This document shows positions 1 to 4,984 of a stretch of DNA of 5,596 bases, one piece after another. The notes beneath the pieces are model-generated. The model was not told the DNA's origin and searched no databases. It saw nothing but the letters and a program-made list of their open reading frames with translations. Origin of the DNA: JBHJOF01 sp050330055 (GTDB lineage: Bacteria > Pseudomonadota > Alphaproteobacteria > Kiloniellales > JAKSDN01). The DNA is taken from contig JBHJOF010000152.1 of the NCBI GenBank assembly GCA_050330055.1, forward strand, positions 1-5,596, read 5' to 3'. Each line of letters opens with the position of its first letter. Within the stretch, counting starts at the first letter, position 1. The position numbers and the translations under genes were made by a program.

Positions 1-75
1 CTCCAGCCACTTCCTGGCCAGAGCCTCGACTGCCGCTTCCGGCGCCGCTCGCTTCTTCTTGAGCCATTCAAACAT
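1..75 (-). CDS. N-terminal fragment of an unidentified protein, cut by the window edge
   Basis: Reading the minus strand from an ATG at 75-73 gives 25 codons without a stop up to the left edge. The peptide begins MFEWLKKKRAAPEA and continues through AVEALARKWLE. It is a short amphipathic, Lys/Arg/Ala-rich start that looks like a real small-protein N-terminus and suggests a cytoplasmic helical protein. No clear Shine-Dalgarno lies upstream (the bases before the ATG read TCCTGCTCAC), which weakens the call. It would be divergent from the membrane-protein gene at 177, with about 100 bases of shared control region. The fragment is too short to assign a family, and it could be a chance open frame. 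Confidence 0.45.
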   Translation of the reverse strand, partial: MFEWLKKKRAAPEAAVEALARKWLE

Positions 76-164
76 GTGAGCAGGATAACTGCGCAAGCAG
101 TGGGGCACGAGACATGAACTTCATTTTTCTCGCCTCATTCGTGTATCATTTTCCGGTGATAGCC

Positions 165-169
165 AGGGG
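165..169 (+). promoter_or_regulatory. Ribosome binding site deciding the start at 177
   Basis: AGGGG lies 7 bases before the ATG at 177. The alternative ATG at 114 has only a GGGG at 102-105 followed by CACGAGAC, which is less well matched and spaced. The choice decides whether 21 extra hydrophobic residues are present. Confidence 0.5.
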
Positions 170-176
170 TCCAGGC

Positions 177-995
177 ATGAGCTCAAAGGGTCAACTCATA
201 GTACTCGAACTCCTCTCGGGCCTATTCGGCTGGGTGTGGATCGGCGGTGGTATCGCTGCACTCGTTTTCGCCGGGTTGGCATTGTTCAGCGATTGGAGCT
301 GGTGGAATGTGCTTTACGCCGCGATCGTCAGCGGTGTCGCAAAGTGGCTCGCGAGGGGCTTCTTGGATAACCAGAAACGCGTCGCATTTGAGGCGGACAT
401 GGTGTCGAAGGGCATGTCGCCCAAGGAGGCCCGACAAGCTTGGTTGGAGGCATACGCCGGACAGGACACGTCATCTGCTGCGAGTGATCGGCCCTCCTCC
501 GATGCCCTGAAAATCGAGGAGTACCGGCAAAACGGCGAGGAGCGGGCCAAGATCATCGCCGACTACGGGGCATTTATGGAGCAGAACCCGTCAGAAGGAG
601 GCGGCCAGATTTGGGATGTGAAATGCCTCCCATACGACAAGGAGGCCATCCTGAAGGCCATTTGCTTGGAGATCGTCAGAGAGGACGACGAAAAGCGGAT
701 TGAGGCACTCAAGGTAGGCGCCCTGTTCCTGGCTGACTACCAGGACGGCGTAGGGGATCGGCCGATTTCGATGCTCGGTGTTGACCTCTTGTCGATAGAC
801 CTGGCCTCACTAAAAGACAAAGACAACGCCGAAGCGTTGGCGGCCAAGATCGCCAAGAACCCGGATCGAGAGCGATTCGAGACGTATAAACCTATTATAG
901 AGGAGGATCGCACTCGCATCCAGGCGATGCTGCTTGCGGCAGACCAAGTACGGCGAGATATGCCCGAGGAAAAGAAGCGGGAAATACTGGGCTAA
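177..995 (+). CDS. Unrecognised two-helix membrane protein with a charged C-terminal domain
   Basis: I do not recognise this 272-residue protein. With the ATG at 177 as residue 1, two hydrophobic segments stand near the N-terminus (about 12-37 and 42-59), separated by a short SDWSWW turn. A hydrophilic, mostly helical region of about 210 residues follows. It contains an MSPKEARQAWLEAYAG stretch (80-95) and a second helical block around DDEKRIEALKVGALFLADYQ near the middle of the C-terminal half. This suggests an inner-membrane anchored protein with a cytoplasmic domain. I prefer the start at 177 because AGGGG at 165-169 sits 7 bases upstream. An in-frame ATG at 114 would add 21 residues but has a poorer upstream site. 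A weak TATCAT at 144-149 could be a -10 box, which would favour the later start. The gene is clearly less GC-rich than its neighbours and uses more mixed third positions, which hints at acquisition by transfer. It converges on the methyltransferase gene, and no terminator is evident. Confidence 0.8.
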   Translation: MSSKGQLIVLELLSGLFGWVWIGGGIAALVFAGLALFSDWSWWNVLYAAIVSGVAKWLARGFLDNQKRVAFEADMVSKGMSPKEARQAWLEAYAGQDTSSAASDRPSSDALKIEEYRQNGEERAKIIADYGAFMEQNPSEGGGQIWDVKCLPYDKEAILKAICLEIVREDDEKRIEALKVGALFLADYQDGVGDRPISMLGVDLLSIDLASLKDKDNAEALAAKIAKNPDRERFETYKPIIEEDRTRIQAMLLAADQVRRDMPEEKKREILG

Positions 996-1026
996 ATCTG
1001 CTTCGAGAGAGGCGCCTACTGCAGGT

Positions 1027-1054
1027 GAATTAAGTATACTGTCCCCTTAATCCC
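1027..1054. repeat. Short palindromic repeat relic, transposase-associated type
   Basis: The inverted pair ATTAAG (1029-1034) and CTTAAT (1046-1051) flanks the core TATACTGTCCC. From memory, near-identical strings (GAATTAAG, TATACTGTCCC, CTTAATTC) recur next to IS200-like or REP-associated tyrosine transposase genes in many proteobacteria. No transposase is present here, and the right arm is cut short (CTTAATCCC), so this looks like a degenerate solitary copy. It lies between two convergent genes and marks the boundary between the AT-richer gene on the left and the GC-rich DNA on the right. The inverted repeat is seen directly; the family link is recall. Confidence 0.5.
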
Positions 1055-1071
1055 AGAGACGCTTTAACCGC

Positions 1072-1785
1072 CTACTCCGTCTCGCCGGCCTTGCGGCAAC
1101 AATAGCTCGCATAGGCGCCGCTTGCGTAGTCGGCCGCTTCGATGCGGAAGCCGGCGCGGGTCAGCATGCCTTCGATGATCCAGGCGTAGGTGCTGTACTC
1201 CTCGCGCAGGTGGGTCTCGAAGTCGGCGCGGGTGAAGCCCGCGCCCGGCGCCTGGGCCATCGTCTCGATCCAGACCTCGACGCCGGCCGCGTAATCGGCC
1301 GGCGGGAAGGAGAAGACCACGTCCCTGAGGAACAGCAGGCCGCCCGGCCGCAGCATGGCGTGCAGGCGCAAGAGCGCCGCCATCTTCCAGAAGTCCGGCA
1401 GATGGTGCAGCGCGAAGCGCGTGACGACGGCGTCGGCCGGCGCTGCCTCGTGGCGATAGCTGAGGAAGCCGCCGTGGTGCAGGCTCAGGTTATCGAGCCC
1501 GGCCGCCTCGGCCTTGCGCCCGACCTGGGCCAGCATGGCGCGCGACACGTCGACCGCGTGGACGAAGCCGCAGGCCCGCGCCGCCTCGATCGCGAAGCAG
1601 CCGGTGCCGCAGCCGAGATCGATCACCCGGTCGCCGCCGCCGAGGCCGAGCGCGGCGATCAGCGCCCGCTCGGCCGCCGGATCGGCGCCCTGGTTGCGGT
1701 CATAGGCTTCGACCTGCGCCTGGTCCTCGAAGTCGAGACCGGTCTGCTGCAGCTCCCGATAGGTCCAGCCTGGCTCGAGCGTCAC
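1072..1785 (-). CDS. Class I SAM-dependent methyltransferase
   Basis: This 237-residue protein has the Rossmann-like methyltransferase core. Motif I is VIDLGCGTG at 54-62, the glycine-rich SAM-binding loop. An acidic residue, D79 in HAVDVS, sits at the end of strand 2, where it would hold the ribose hydroxyls. Strand 4 follows around D118 (ADAVVTRFALHHL, about 117-129), and LRPGGLL (145-151) marks the usual motif before strand 5. The length and order fit the small Methyltransf_11/25-like enzymes acting in the cytoplasm. The N-terminal FEDQAQVEAYDRNQG segment (19-33) and the C-terminal helix-rich part probably form the substrate lid, but nothing identifies the substrate. Translation starts at GTG (1785-1783), supported by a strong AGGGGAGG seven bases upstream. 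The gene is transcribed alone, divergently from the OmpA-like gene across a 190-base region. The enzyme class is secure; the substrate is unknown. Confidence 0.93.
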   Translation of the reverse strand: MTLEPGWTYRELQQTGLDFEDQAQVEAYDRNQGADPAAERALIAALGLGGGDRVIDLGCGTGCFAIEAARACGFVHAVDVSRAMLAQVGRKAEAAGLDNLSLHHGGFLSYRHEAAPADAVVTRFALHHLPDFWKMAALLRLHAMLRPGGLLFLRDVVFSFPPADYAAGVEVWIETMAQAPGAGFTRADFETHLREEYSTYAWIIEGMLTRAGFRIEAADYASGAYASYCCRKAGETE

Positions 1786-1792
1786 GCGCTCG

Positions 1793-1800
1793 CCTCCCCT
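1793..1800 (-). promoter_or_regulatory. Strong ribosome binding site for the GTG start
   Basis: On the minus strand AGGGGAGG ends 7 bases before the GTG at 1785. This near-ideal Shine-Dalgarno supports the GTG as the true start of the methyltransferase, although it is not ATG. Confidence 0.8.
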
Positions 1801-1864
1801 CGCCGTTCCAAACAGCCGGCAGCTTAGCGTGGCCCGCCGCGCGGGGCGACGCCGTTCGGCAGGG

Positions 1865-1880
1865 TTAACCGCAACTTAAC
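1865..1880 (+). promoter_or_regulatory. Putative CtrA binding site (TTAA-N7-TTAAC)
   Basis: The sequence TTAACCGCAACTTAAC matches exactly the full-length recognition site of the alphaproteobacterial cell-cycle regulator CtrA: TTAA, seven bases, then TTAAC. It lies about 95 bases before the ATG of the OmpA-like gene, and its right half abuts a possible promoter. CtrA-activated promoters commonly carry the box over or near the -35 region, so activation of the OmpA-like gene is the natural reading. The site lies between divergent genes and could also touch the methyltransferase. The match is seen in the sequence; binding is inferred. Confidence 0.6.
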
Positions 1881-1902
1881 CATGCGTCGCGCAAAGTATT
1901 AA
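1875..1902 (+). promoter_or_regulatory. Possible promoter of the OmpA-like gene
   Basis: CTTAAC (1875-1880), the right half of the CtrA-type box, could occupy the -35 position. TATTAA (1897-1902) could serve as the -10, with a spacing of 16 bases. Transcription would then begin near 1909, giving a leader of roughly 65 bases. Neither hexamer is a strong sigma-70 match, as expected for an activator-dependent promoter. This reading depends on the box being real. Confidence 0.3.
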
Positions 1903-1975
1903 CGCCTGCGGGCGAGGTCGCTGACCGCATCGGGCCGTCTTCGCACTTCGCGCAGCCAAGCACCTGGAACCGAGC

Positions 1976-3292
1976 ATGAGCAACAGCCGCTTCGCATATC
2001 CGCGCACCCGCGCCGTCCTCCTGACAACGGCCCTGGCCGCGCCGCTGCTCGCCGCCGGCTGCGGCCACCAGCCCTATGCGTCGTCCGGGAAGAGTCTTCA
2101 GGCCGTCCCGGCGTCCGACATCTTCGAGGTGGAAAAGGGAGATGGCCTGCTGGATGCCAGCCTGGTGCTGACCGAACCGTCCGGCGGCCGCGCCATGAGC
2201 CCCTTGCGGGTCGCCGCCGACGAGACCGGCGCGTCCAAGCCGCGGTCGAGCGAGATCGCCGATCCGCCGATGCCGTCAGCGCCGCTCGGCAAATCAGTCG
2301 CCGCGCAGATGCCGCGGGACGACAAGCCGGCCGCGCTCGCAAGCACCGGGAACGCGATGCAGAAGCCGCAATCAGGCGCCGCTGCCCCCTCCGTCACGGC
2401 ACCGAAGGCGGCCACGCTCGTAGCGGTCGCGCCAAAAGCCGCGACACCGGCCGCCGCCGCTGCGGAGCCCGCTCGGGAATCGAGCGCCCTGCCGACCAAG
2501 CCGGCTATGACGCCGGAGGAAAAGGAGGCGCTGCGGGCACGCGCCGCCGAGCTGTTCCTCGACCCCGAGCCGGCGCAAGCGCAGGCGCCGCAGCCGAAAA
2601 CCGAGACCGCGGCCAAGTCCCCTGCCGAAGAGCCGCTTCAGCCGGCGCATCCGGCCGCGCGCAGCAGCGCCATGCGGACGACCGAGAAGCAGCCTTCCGC
2701 GCCGGCCACCAAGGCCGCTTCGACGGCCACGGCAACCCAGCGCTCTCCTGAAACCTCCGCGGCCAAAAACAGGGCCCGTGCCACCGCAGCCCCGACCGCC
2801 ATCGGCCAGAGCGGCGCGCTGCCCGAGGTGAATGTTTCGACGGTACCGCTCAAGCTGCCGCCCAAGAGCCATCCCGACCAGGATAGGGCGGAACAGCTGA
2901 CGGCTGCCGCCAGGGTCGCGCCGGCCGCCGGCAGCGGCAGCAAGGCGACGCCCGAGGTCGAGATCGCCACCCCTTCGGGCCAGACCCGCGTGCTGTTCGA
3001 AGCGGCCTCCGCCGTGCTCAGCAAAGAGGCGCAGGCCGAGCTCGCCGAGCTGGCGAAGCAGATCACCGACCCGGCGCAGTTTCGCATCACCATCCTGGGC
3101 TACGGCGACGGCGGCGCGCAGCCGGCGGACGCCAGCCGGGCGCGGGTGCTGGCCCTGACGCGCGTCATGGCGGTGCGCCAGTTCCTGATGGTGCGCGGCC
3201 TGCCGGCCGAGAGCCTGTCGGCCCGCGCCATGGGCAACCAGATGACCGGCGGTCCGGCCAGCCGCGTCGACGTGATGGTCAGCCAGCTCTAG
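1976..3292 (+). CDS. Putative lipoprotein with long Ala/Pro-rich linker and C-terminal OmpA-like domain
   Basis: This 438-residue protein begins with a signal sequence: positive residues at 5, 10 and 12, then a hydrophobic stretch (13-27). It ends in LLAAGC, so Cys29 is a likely lipidated residue, although the -3 position is Ala rather than the usual Leu. Residues from about 35 to 330 are low-complexity, rich in Ala, Pro, Lys, Thr and Ser, with no obvious fold; they could form a long spacer across the periplasm. Residues from about 337 to 438 match the OmpA C-terminal, peptidoglycan-binding fold: the VLFEAASAVLSKEAQAEL start, ITILGYGDGG with D378 in the GHTD position, LALTRVMAVRQFL with R396 in the place of the conserved LSxxRA arginine, and SRVDVMV with R430 in the place of NRRV. 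This suggests an outer-membrane lipoprotein tethering the envelope to peptidoglycan, in the manner of Pal but much longer. The ribosome binding site is weak (GGAA, 1966-1969). The stop codon lies inside a palindromic repeat. Confidence 0.85.
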   Translation: MSNSRFAYPRTRAVLLTTALAAPLLAAGCGHQPYASSGKSLQAVPASDIFEVEKGDGLLDASLVLTEPSGGRAMSPLRVAADETGASKPRSSEIADPPMPSAPLGKSVAAQMPRDDKPAALASTGNAMQKPQSGAAAPSVTAPKAATLVAVAPKAATPAAAAAEPARESSALPTKPAMTPEEKEALRARAAELFLDPEPAQAQAPQPKTETAAKSPAEEPLQPAHPAARSSAMRTTEKQPSAPATKAASTATATQRSPETSAAKNRARATAAPTAIGQSGALPEVNVSTVPLKLPPKSHPDQDRAEQLTAAARVAPAAGSGSKATPEVEIATPSGQTRVLFEAASAVLSKEAQAELAELAKQITDPAQFRITILGYGDGGAQPADASRARVLALTRVMAVRQFLMVRGLPAESLSARAMGNQMTGGPASRVDVMVSQL

Positions 3293-3400
3293 AGCACGAT
3301 CCCATCCGATCCGATCGAATCGGATCATGCTCTAGAACTTCTTGATTGGTCGCATTCTCGGACGGCGAACCGGCTTCCACTTCGCCTGAAAATGCTCTAG
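3289..3400. repeat. Two-hairpin intergenic palindromic repeat (RIME-like)
   Basis: The first palindrome pairs CTAGAGCACGATCC (3289-3302) with GGATCATGCTCTAG (3322-3335), with one G-T mismatch. The second pairs GCATT (3352-3356) with AATGC (3391-3395) outside, and GGCGAA (3364-3369) with TTCGCC (3381-3386) inside, around an 11-base loop. The element starts and ends in the same CTCTAG-type border (3395-3400). From memory, elements of this design and wording are abundant between genes in Rhizobium, Sinorhizobium and Bradyrhizobium and resemble the two-palindrome RIME elements. The left arm overlaps the last codon and the TAG stop of the OmpA-like gene, and the hairpin may protect or terminate that transcript. 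Both inverted repeats are seen directly; the family name is a tentative match. Confidence 0.8.
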
Positions 3401-3437
3401 GGGCGGCGCTCTCCCCCAGCCGTCCGGGCAGGGCTCT

Positions 3438-3526
3438 CGCATATGGGTATGCGGAAGGCTCGAAGCCTGCCGGCGGTGTCTTCTTCGAGACGCCGCCTGC
3501 GCCGGCCTGCCGGCTCCGTTGCGGAG
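3438..3526. repeat. Cluster of five consecutive small hairpins
   Basis: Five perfect or near-perfect stems follow one another almost without gaps. They are CGCATA/TATGCG (3438-3453, loop TGGG); AGGCT/AGCCT (3456-3468, loop CGA); GGCGGTGTCT/AGACGCCGCC (3472-3497, one G-T pair, loop TCTTCG); GCCGG/CCGGC (3501-3514); and CTCCG/CGGAG (3514-3526, loop TTG). None is followed by a T-run, so they are not ordinary terminators. The row could be a mosaic repeat next to the RIME-like element, or a structured RNA. Short stems are easily found by chance in DNA this GC-rich, so the third one carries most of the weight. Confidence 0.4.
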
Positions 3527-3647
3527 TGCGCTGCGTAAACCGTGCAATCCGCATGCAAATGCAAGAGGCAACGAAACGCGCGGCCGATTGATGCCGGCTC
3601 GCCCGCGGCCGCCGGGTCGAGGCGCATTGCCCGGCAGGAACTGGGGG

Positions 3648-3697
3648 CCGGACAGGTCGTTTGGCAATCGAAGGTCACGGGCTTGCCCCTTGTCCGG
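3648..3697. repeat. Nested inverted repeat
   Basis: CCGGACA (3648-3654) pairs perfectly with TGTCCGG (3691-3697). Inside it, GG (3655-3656) can pair with CC (3688-3689) across a one-base bulge, and GGCAA (3663-3667) pairs with TTGCC (3683-3687) around a 15-base loop. The result is a single long irregular hairpin in non-coding DNA about 170 bases before the small gene. No function can be assigned. Confidence 0.3.
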
Positions 3698-3849
3698 GCG
3701 CACCGTGAGTGAAACAGTTGACGACGACCTGAGCGGGCCGGCAGGCGCCCGGCCTGCACCAGAGAGAGCCTGATCAATCCGGGTCAATCACTCCGGGCCG
3801 GGCACTGGCTAGATCCATGACGGTCTCGGGCCGACCCAGAGGCAATTGC

Positions 3850-3855
3850 AGGAGA
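3850..3855 (+). promoter_or_regulatory. Ribosome binding site of the 63-residue gene
   Basis: AGGAGA lies 9 bases before the ATG at 3865. An in-frame ATG at 3817 would add 16 residues but lacks a comparable site, so the later start is chosen. Confidence 0.7.
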
Positions 3856-3864
3856 CCGGACACC

Positions 3865-4056
3865 ATGGCCGATATTGCGAAGCAGGTGGAACAGCGAAAG
3901 CGCGCCCACGCCGGCGAACAGCAGCGCCTCGAGGCCTTGCGCAAGCGCAAGACCGCGGCGGGCAAGCGGCTCGCGCCCTATGTCGAGCTGGAACGGAGCG
4001 AGCTGCGCCGCGACGCCAAGCTGACGGAAGCCGGCAAGCGCGGCGACGGCGGCTGA
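3865..4056 (+). CDS. Small highly charged, probably helical protein of 63 residues
   Basis: I do not recognise this family. The peptide starts MADIAKQVEQRKRAHAGEQQ and is dominated by Lys, Arg, Glu, Ala and Gln through most of its length, with a Gly-rich tail (KRGDGG). There is no hydrophobic segment or signal peptide, so it should be a soluble cytoplasmic protein. The pattern of charged residues from about 5 to 58 suggests one or two amphipathic helices, possibly a coiled coil, broken by the AGKRLAPY stretch (32-39). It has a good AGGAGA ribosome binding site and is followed 43 bases later by a GC-rich terminator, so it looks like a self-contained single-gene unit. A regulatory or nucleic-acid-associated role would suit the charge, but nothing in the sequence shows it. 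The clean translation signals are the main reason to believe it. Confidence 0.7.
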   Translation: MADIAKQVEQRKRAHAGEQQRLEALRKRKTAAGKRLAPYVELERSELRRDAKLTEAGKRGDGG

Positions 4057-4099
4057 CCCAGCCGTCCCATCCATCACTGCCTAGCCAAAACAGCAACAG

Positions 4100-4130
4100 C
4101 GGCCCGGTCGGCATCGGCCGGGCCGTTCTC
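4100..4130 (+). terminator. Rho-independent-like terminator of the small gene
   Basis: CGGCCCGG (4100-4107) pairs perfectly with CCGGGCCG (4118-4125) around a 10-base loop and is followed by TTCTC. The T-run is short, as is common in GC-rich bacteria. It sits 43 bases after the stop of the 63-residue gene and separates that gene from the cyclotransferase gene. Confidence 0.7.
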
Positions 4131-4276
4131 CATGCCTTGACATGCAGGCGGCATCCTTCCTCGCCACGGTCAAGGCGGCCTGGCGCTCAGCCTACCGTCC
4201 ATGTTCCTACCGTGGGGCGTGCCGGTTCTTGCCGCGCAGGCCGCGTGGTGAAAGACTCGCCGGCAGCGCCGAGCCC

Positions 4277-4284
4277 GGGAGGAG
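4277..4284 (+). promoter_or_regulatory. Ribosome binding site pointing to a start at 4291
   Basis: GGGAGGAG is a strong Shine-Dalgarno ending 6 bases before the ATA at 4291 and 3 bases before the CTG at 4288. It lies 39 bases before the first in-frame ATG (4324), too far to serve that codon. It therefore supports translation beginning at 4288 or 4291. Confidence 0.75.
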
Positions 4285-4290
4285 ACGCTG

Positions 4291-4752
4291 ATACCGCGTG
4301 CCTACTTCGCCTACGGCCTCAACATGGTCGTGCCGGCCATGGCGGAGCGCTGCCCGACGGCGCGGCTGCTGGGCCCGGGGCTGCTGCCGGCGTATCGCAT
4401 CCTGATCAACCGGCAAGGCCTGGCGACCGTGGTGCCGGCGCGCGAAGGCCGGGTCTTCGGCCTGCTCTGGGAGATCGCACCGGCCGACGAACGCGCCCTC
4501 GACTGGTTCGAAGGCGTCGAGCGCCGGCTCTACCGGAAGCGGGAGTGCGACGTGACGGCCAAGGGCGCAACCTGCCGCGCGCTGCTGTACGAAGCCACGG
4601 AACGCCGCGCGGGAGCGCCGCGGCCCGGCTATCTCGAGGAGATTATCGCCGCCGCCATGGCCTGCGGCCTGCCGGAGCCTTATCTGGCGGAGCTGCGGCG
4701 GCTGCAGGGCGCGTCGGGCTCGCATCCTGCGCACAGTCAAGGCTGTGGCTGA
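4291..4752 (+). CDS. Gamma-glutamylcyclotransferase-like (AIG2/GGCT fold) protein with non-canonical start
   Basis: Counting from the ATA at 4291, the product has 153 residues, normal for this family of small cytoplasmic enzymes that release 5-oxoproline from gamma-glutamyl compounds. The N-terminal strand reads YFAYGLNM (5-12), where the family usually has YGSNM. MAERCP (17-22), GLLWEI (57-62) and DWFEGVERRLY (71-81) follow, and E74 is in the position of the catalytic glutamate. The first ATG in frame, at 4324, would delete YFAYG, which is part of the core and binding loop. The reading frame is closed by TGA at 4249-4251, and only ATA, CTG and ACG offer starts between. The strong ribosome binding site fits ATA at 4291 best, which would be MPRAYFAYG if the codon were ATG. 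The gene may use ATA or CTG, be a poorly translated mutant, or contain a base error. It converges on the MarR-like gene. The exact substrate is unknown. Confidence 0.8.
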   Translation: MPRAYFAYGLNMVVPAMAERCPTARLLGPGLLPAYRILINRQGLATVVPAREGRVFGLLWEIAPADERALDWFEGVERRLYRKRECDVTAKGATCRALLYEATERRAGAPRPGYLEEIIAAAMACGLPEPYLAELRRLQGASGSHPAHSQGCG

Positions 4753-4810
4753 CGCGCTTCTGGCCGCCGAGCACAACCGCACCCCTTCTTCCGCACGCAG
4801 TGGCGCGCGG

Positions 4811-4910
4811 CCACCCTCACCCTCCCGCACGCTGACGCGCGCGGGCTCCTCCCTCTCACCTCAAGGGAGAGGGAGGGGCCCAACGCGAAGCGTTGGGAGG
4901 GTGAGGGTGA
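4811..4910. repeat. Cloverleaf-shaped palindromic repeat between convergent genes
   Basis: A perfect 15-base outer stem joins CACCCTCACCCTCCC (4812-4826) to GGGAGGGTGAGGGTG (4895-4909). Three hairpins lie on or within it: CCCGC/GCGGG (4824-4845), CCTCCCTCTC/GAGAGGGAGG (4848-4876), and CCAACGC/GCGTTGG (4880-4896, loop GAA). The first and third share a few bases with the outer stem, so the folds compete. Elements built from CCCTCACCCTCCC and its complement are, from memory, common interspersed repeats in proteobacterial genomes. It fills most of the gap between the cyclotransferase and MarR-like genes and could stop transcription from both sides. Confidence 0.8.
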
Positions 4911-4984
4911 AACACCGGGAGACCGTCGCGCAGACAGCGGCAGACTGACGCGCAATCGCTGGCTCCAACTGATCTGAAGCAGCT

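Larger units (their letters stand above)
3401..3864. other. Gene-free stretch rich in hairpins, leader of the 63-residue gene at its end
   Basis: I see no convincing gene here. Open frames exist on both strands, but they begin inside the palindromic repeat or lack ribosome binding sites, and their products are Arg/Pro/Ala-rich as expected of chance frames in GC-rich DNA. What is visible is structure: a run of small hairpins between 3438 and 3526, a nested inverted repeat at 3648-3697, and GCAGGC/GCCTGC at 3741-3757. The last 80 bases lead into the small gene at 3865 and contain its ribosome binding site. No clear promoter hexamers were found; TTGACG at 3718-3723 has no matching -10 box. Confidence 0.5.

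Noticed and set aside
1210..1827. Open frame of 205 codons opposite the methyltransferase
   Set aside because: The minus-strand methyltransferase has all family motifs and a strong ribosome binding site, while this frame has only Arg/Ala/Gly-rich sequence.
1072..3292. Divergent methyltransferase and OmpA-like genes as a functional pair
   Set aside because: They share only a control region. No substrate or pathway evidence links a soluble methyltransferase to the lipoprotein.
2372..3328. Long open frame of 318 codons on the minus strand
   Set aside because: It lies opposite the OmpA-like gene, whose signal peptide and C-terminal domain are recognisable. The product is Arg/Gly-rich low complexity, typical of antisense frames in GC-rich DNA, and it runs into the palindromic repeat.
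3346..3591. Open frame of 81 codons starting in the palindromic repeat
   Set aside because: It begins inside the RIME-like element, has no ribosome binding site and covers the hairpin row. The minus-strand frame over the same area is equally unconvincing, and both look like repeat-derived chance frames.
4137..4165. TTGACA as a -35 box for the cyclotransferase gene
   Set aside because: The hexamer is perfect, but the expected -10 position reads CTCGCC and no TATAAT-like sequence lies at 16-18 bases.
4191..4213. Direct repeat CCTACCGT (4191-4198 and 4206-4213) as a possible operator
   Set aside because: Two 8-base copies 15 bases apart can arise by chance, and there is no promoter next to them to regulate.
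4207..4830. Open frame of 207 codons on the minus strand
   Set aside because: It is antisense to the cyclotransferase gene and starts within the cloverleaf repeat. The composition is Arg/Ala-rich with no recognisable motif.
3846..4835. Open frame of 329 codons on the plus strand
   Set aside because: It crosses the small gene, a terminator hairpin and the cyclotransferase gene in a different frame, and its product is Arg/Pro/Ala-rich without any motif.
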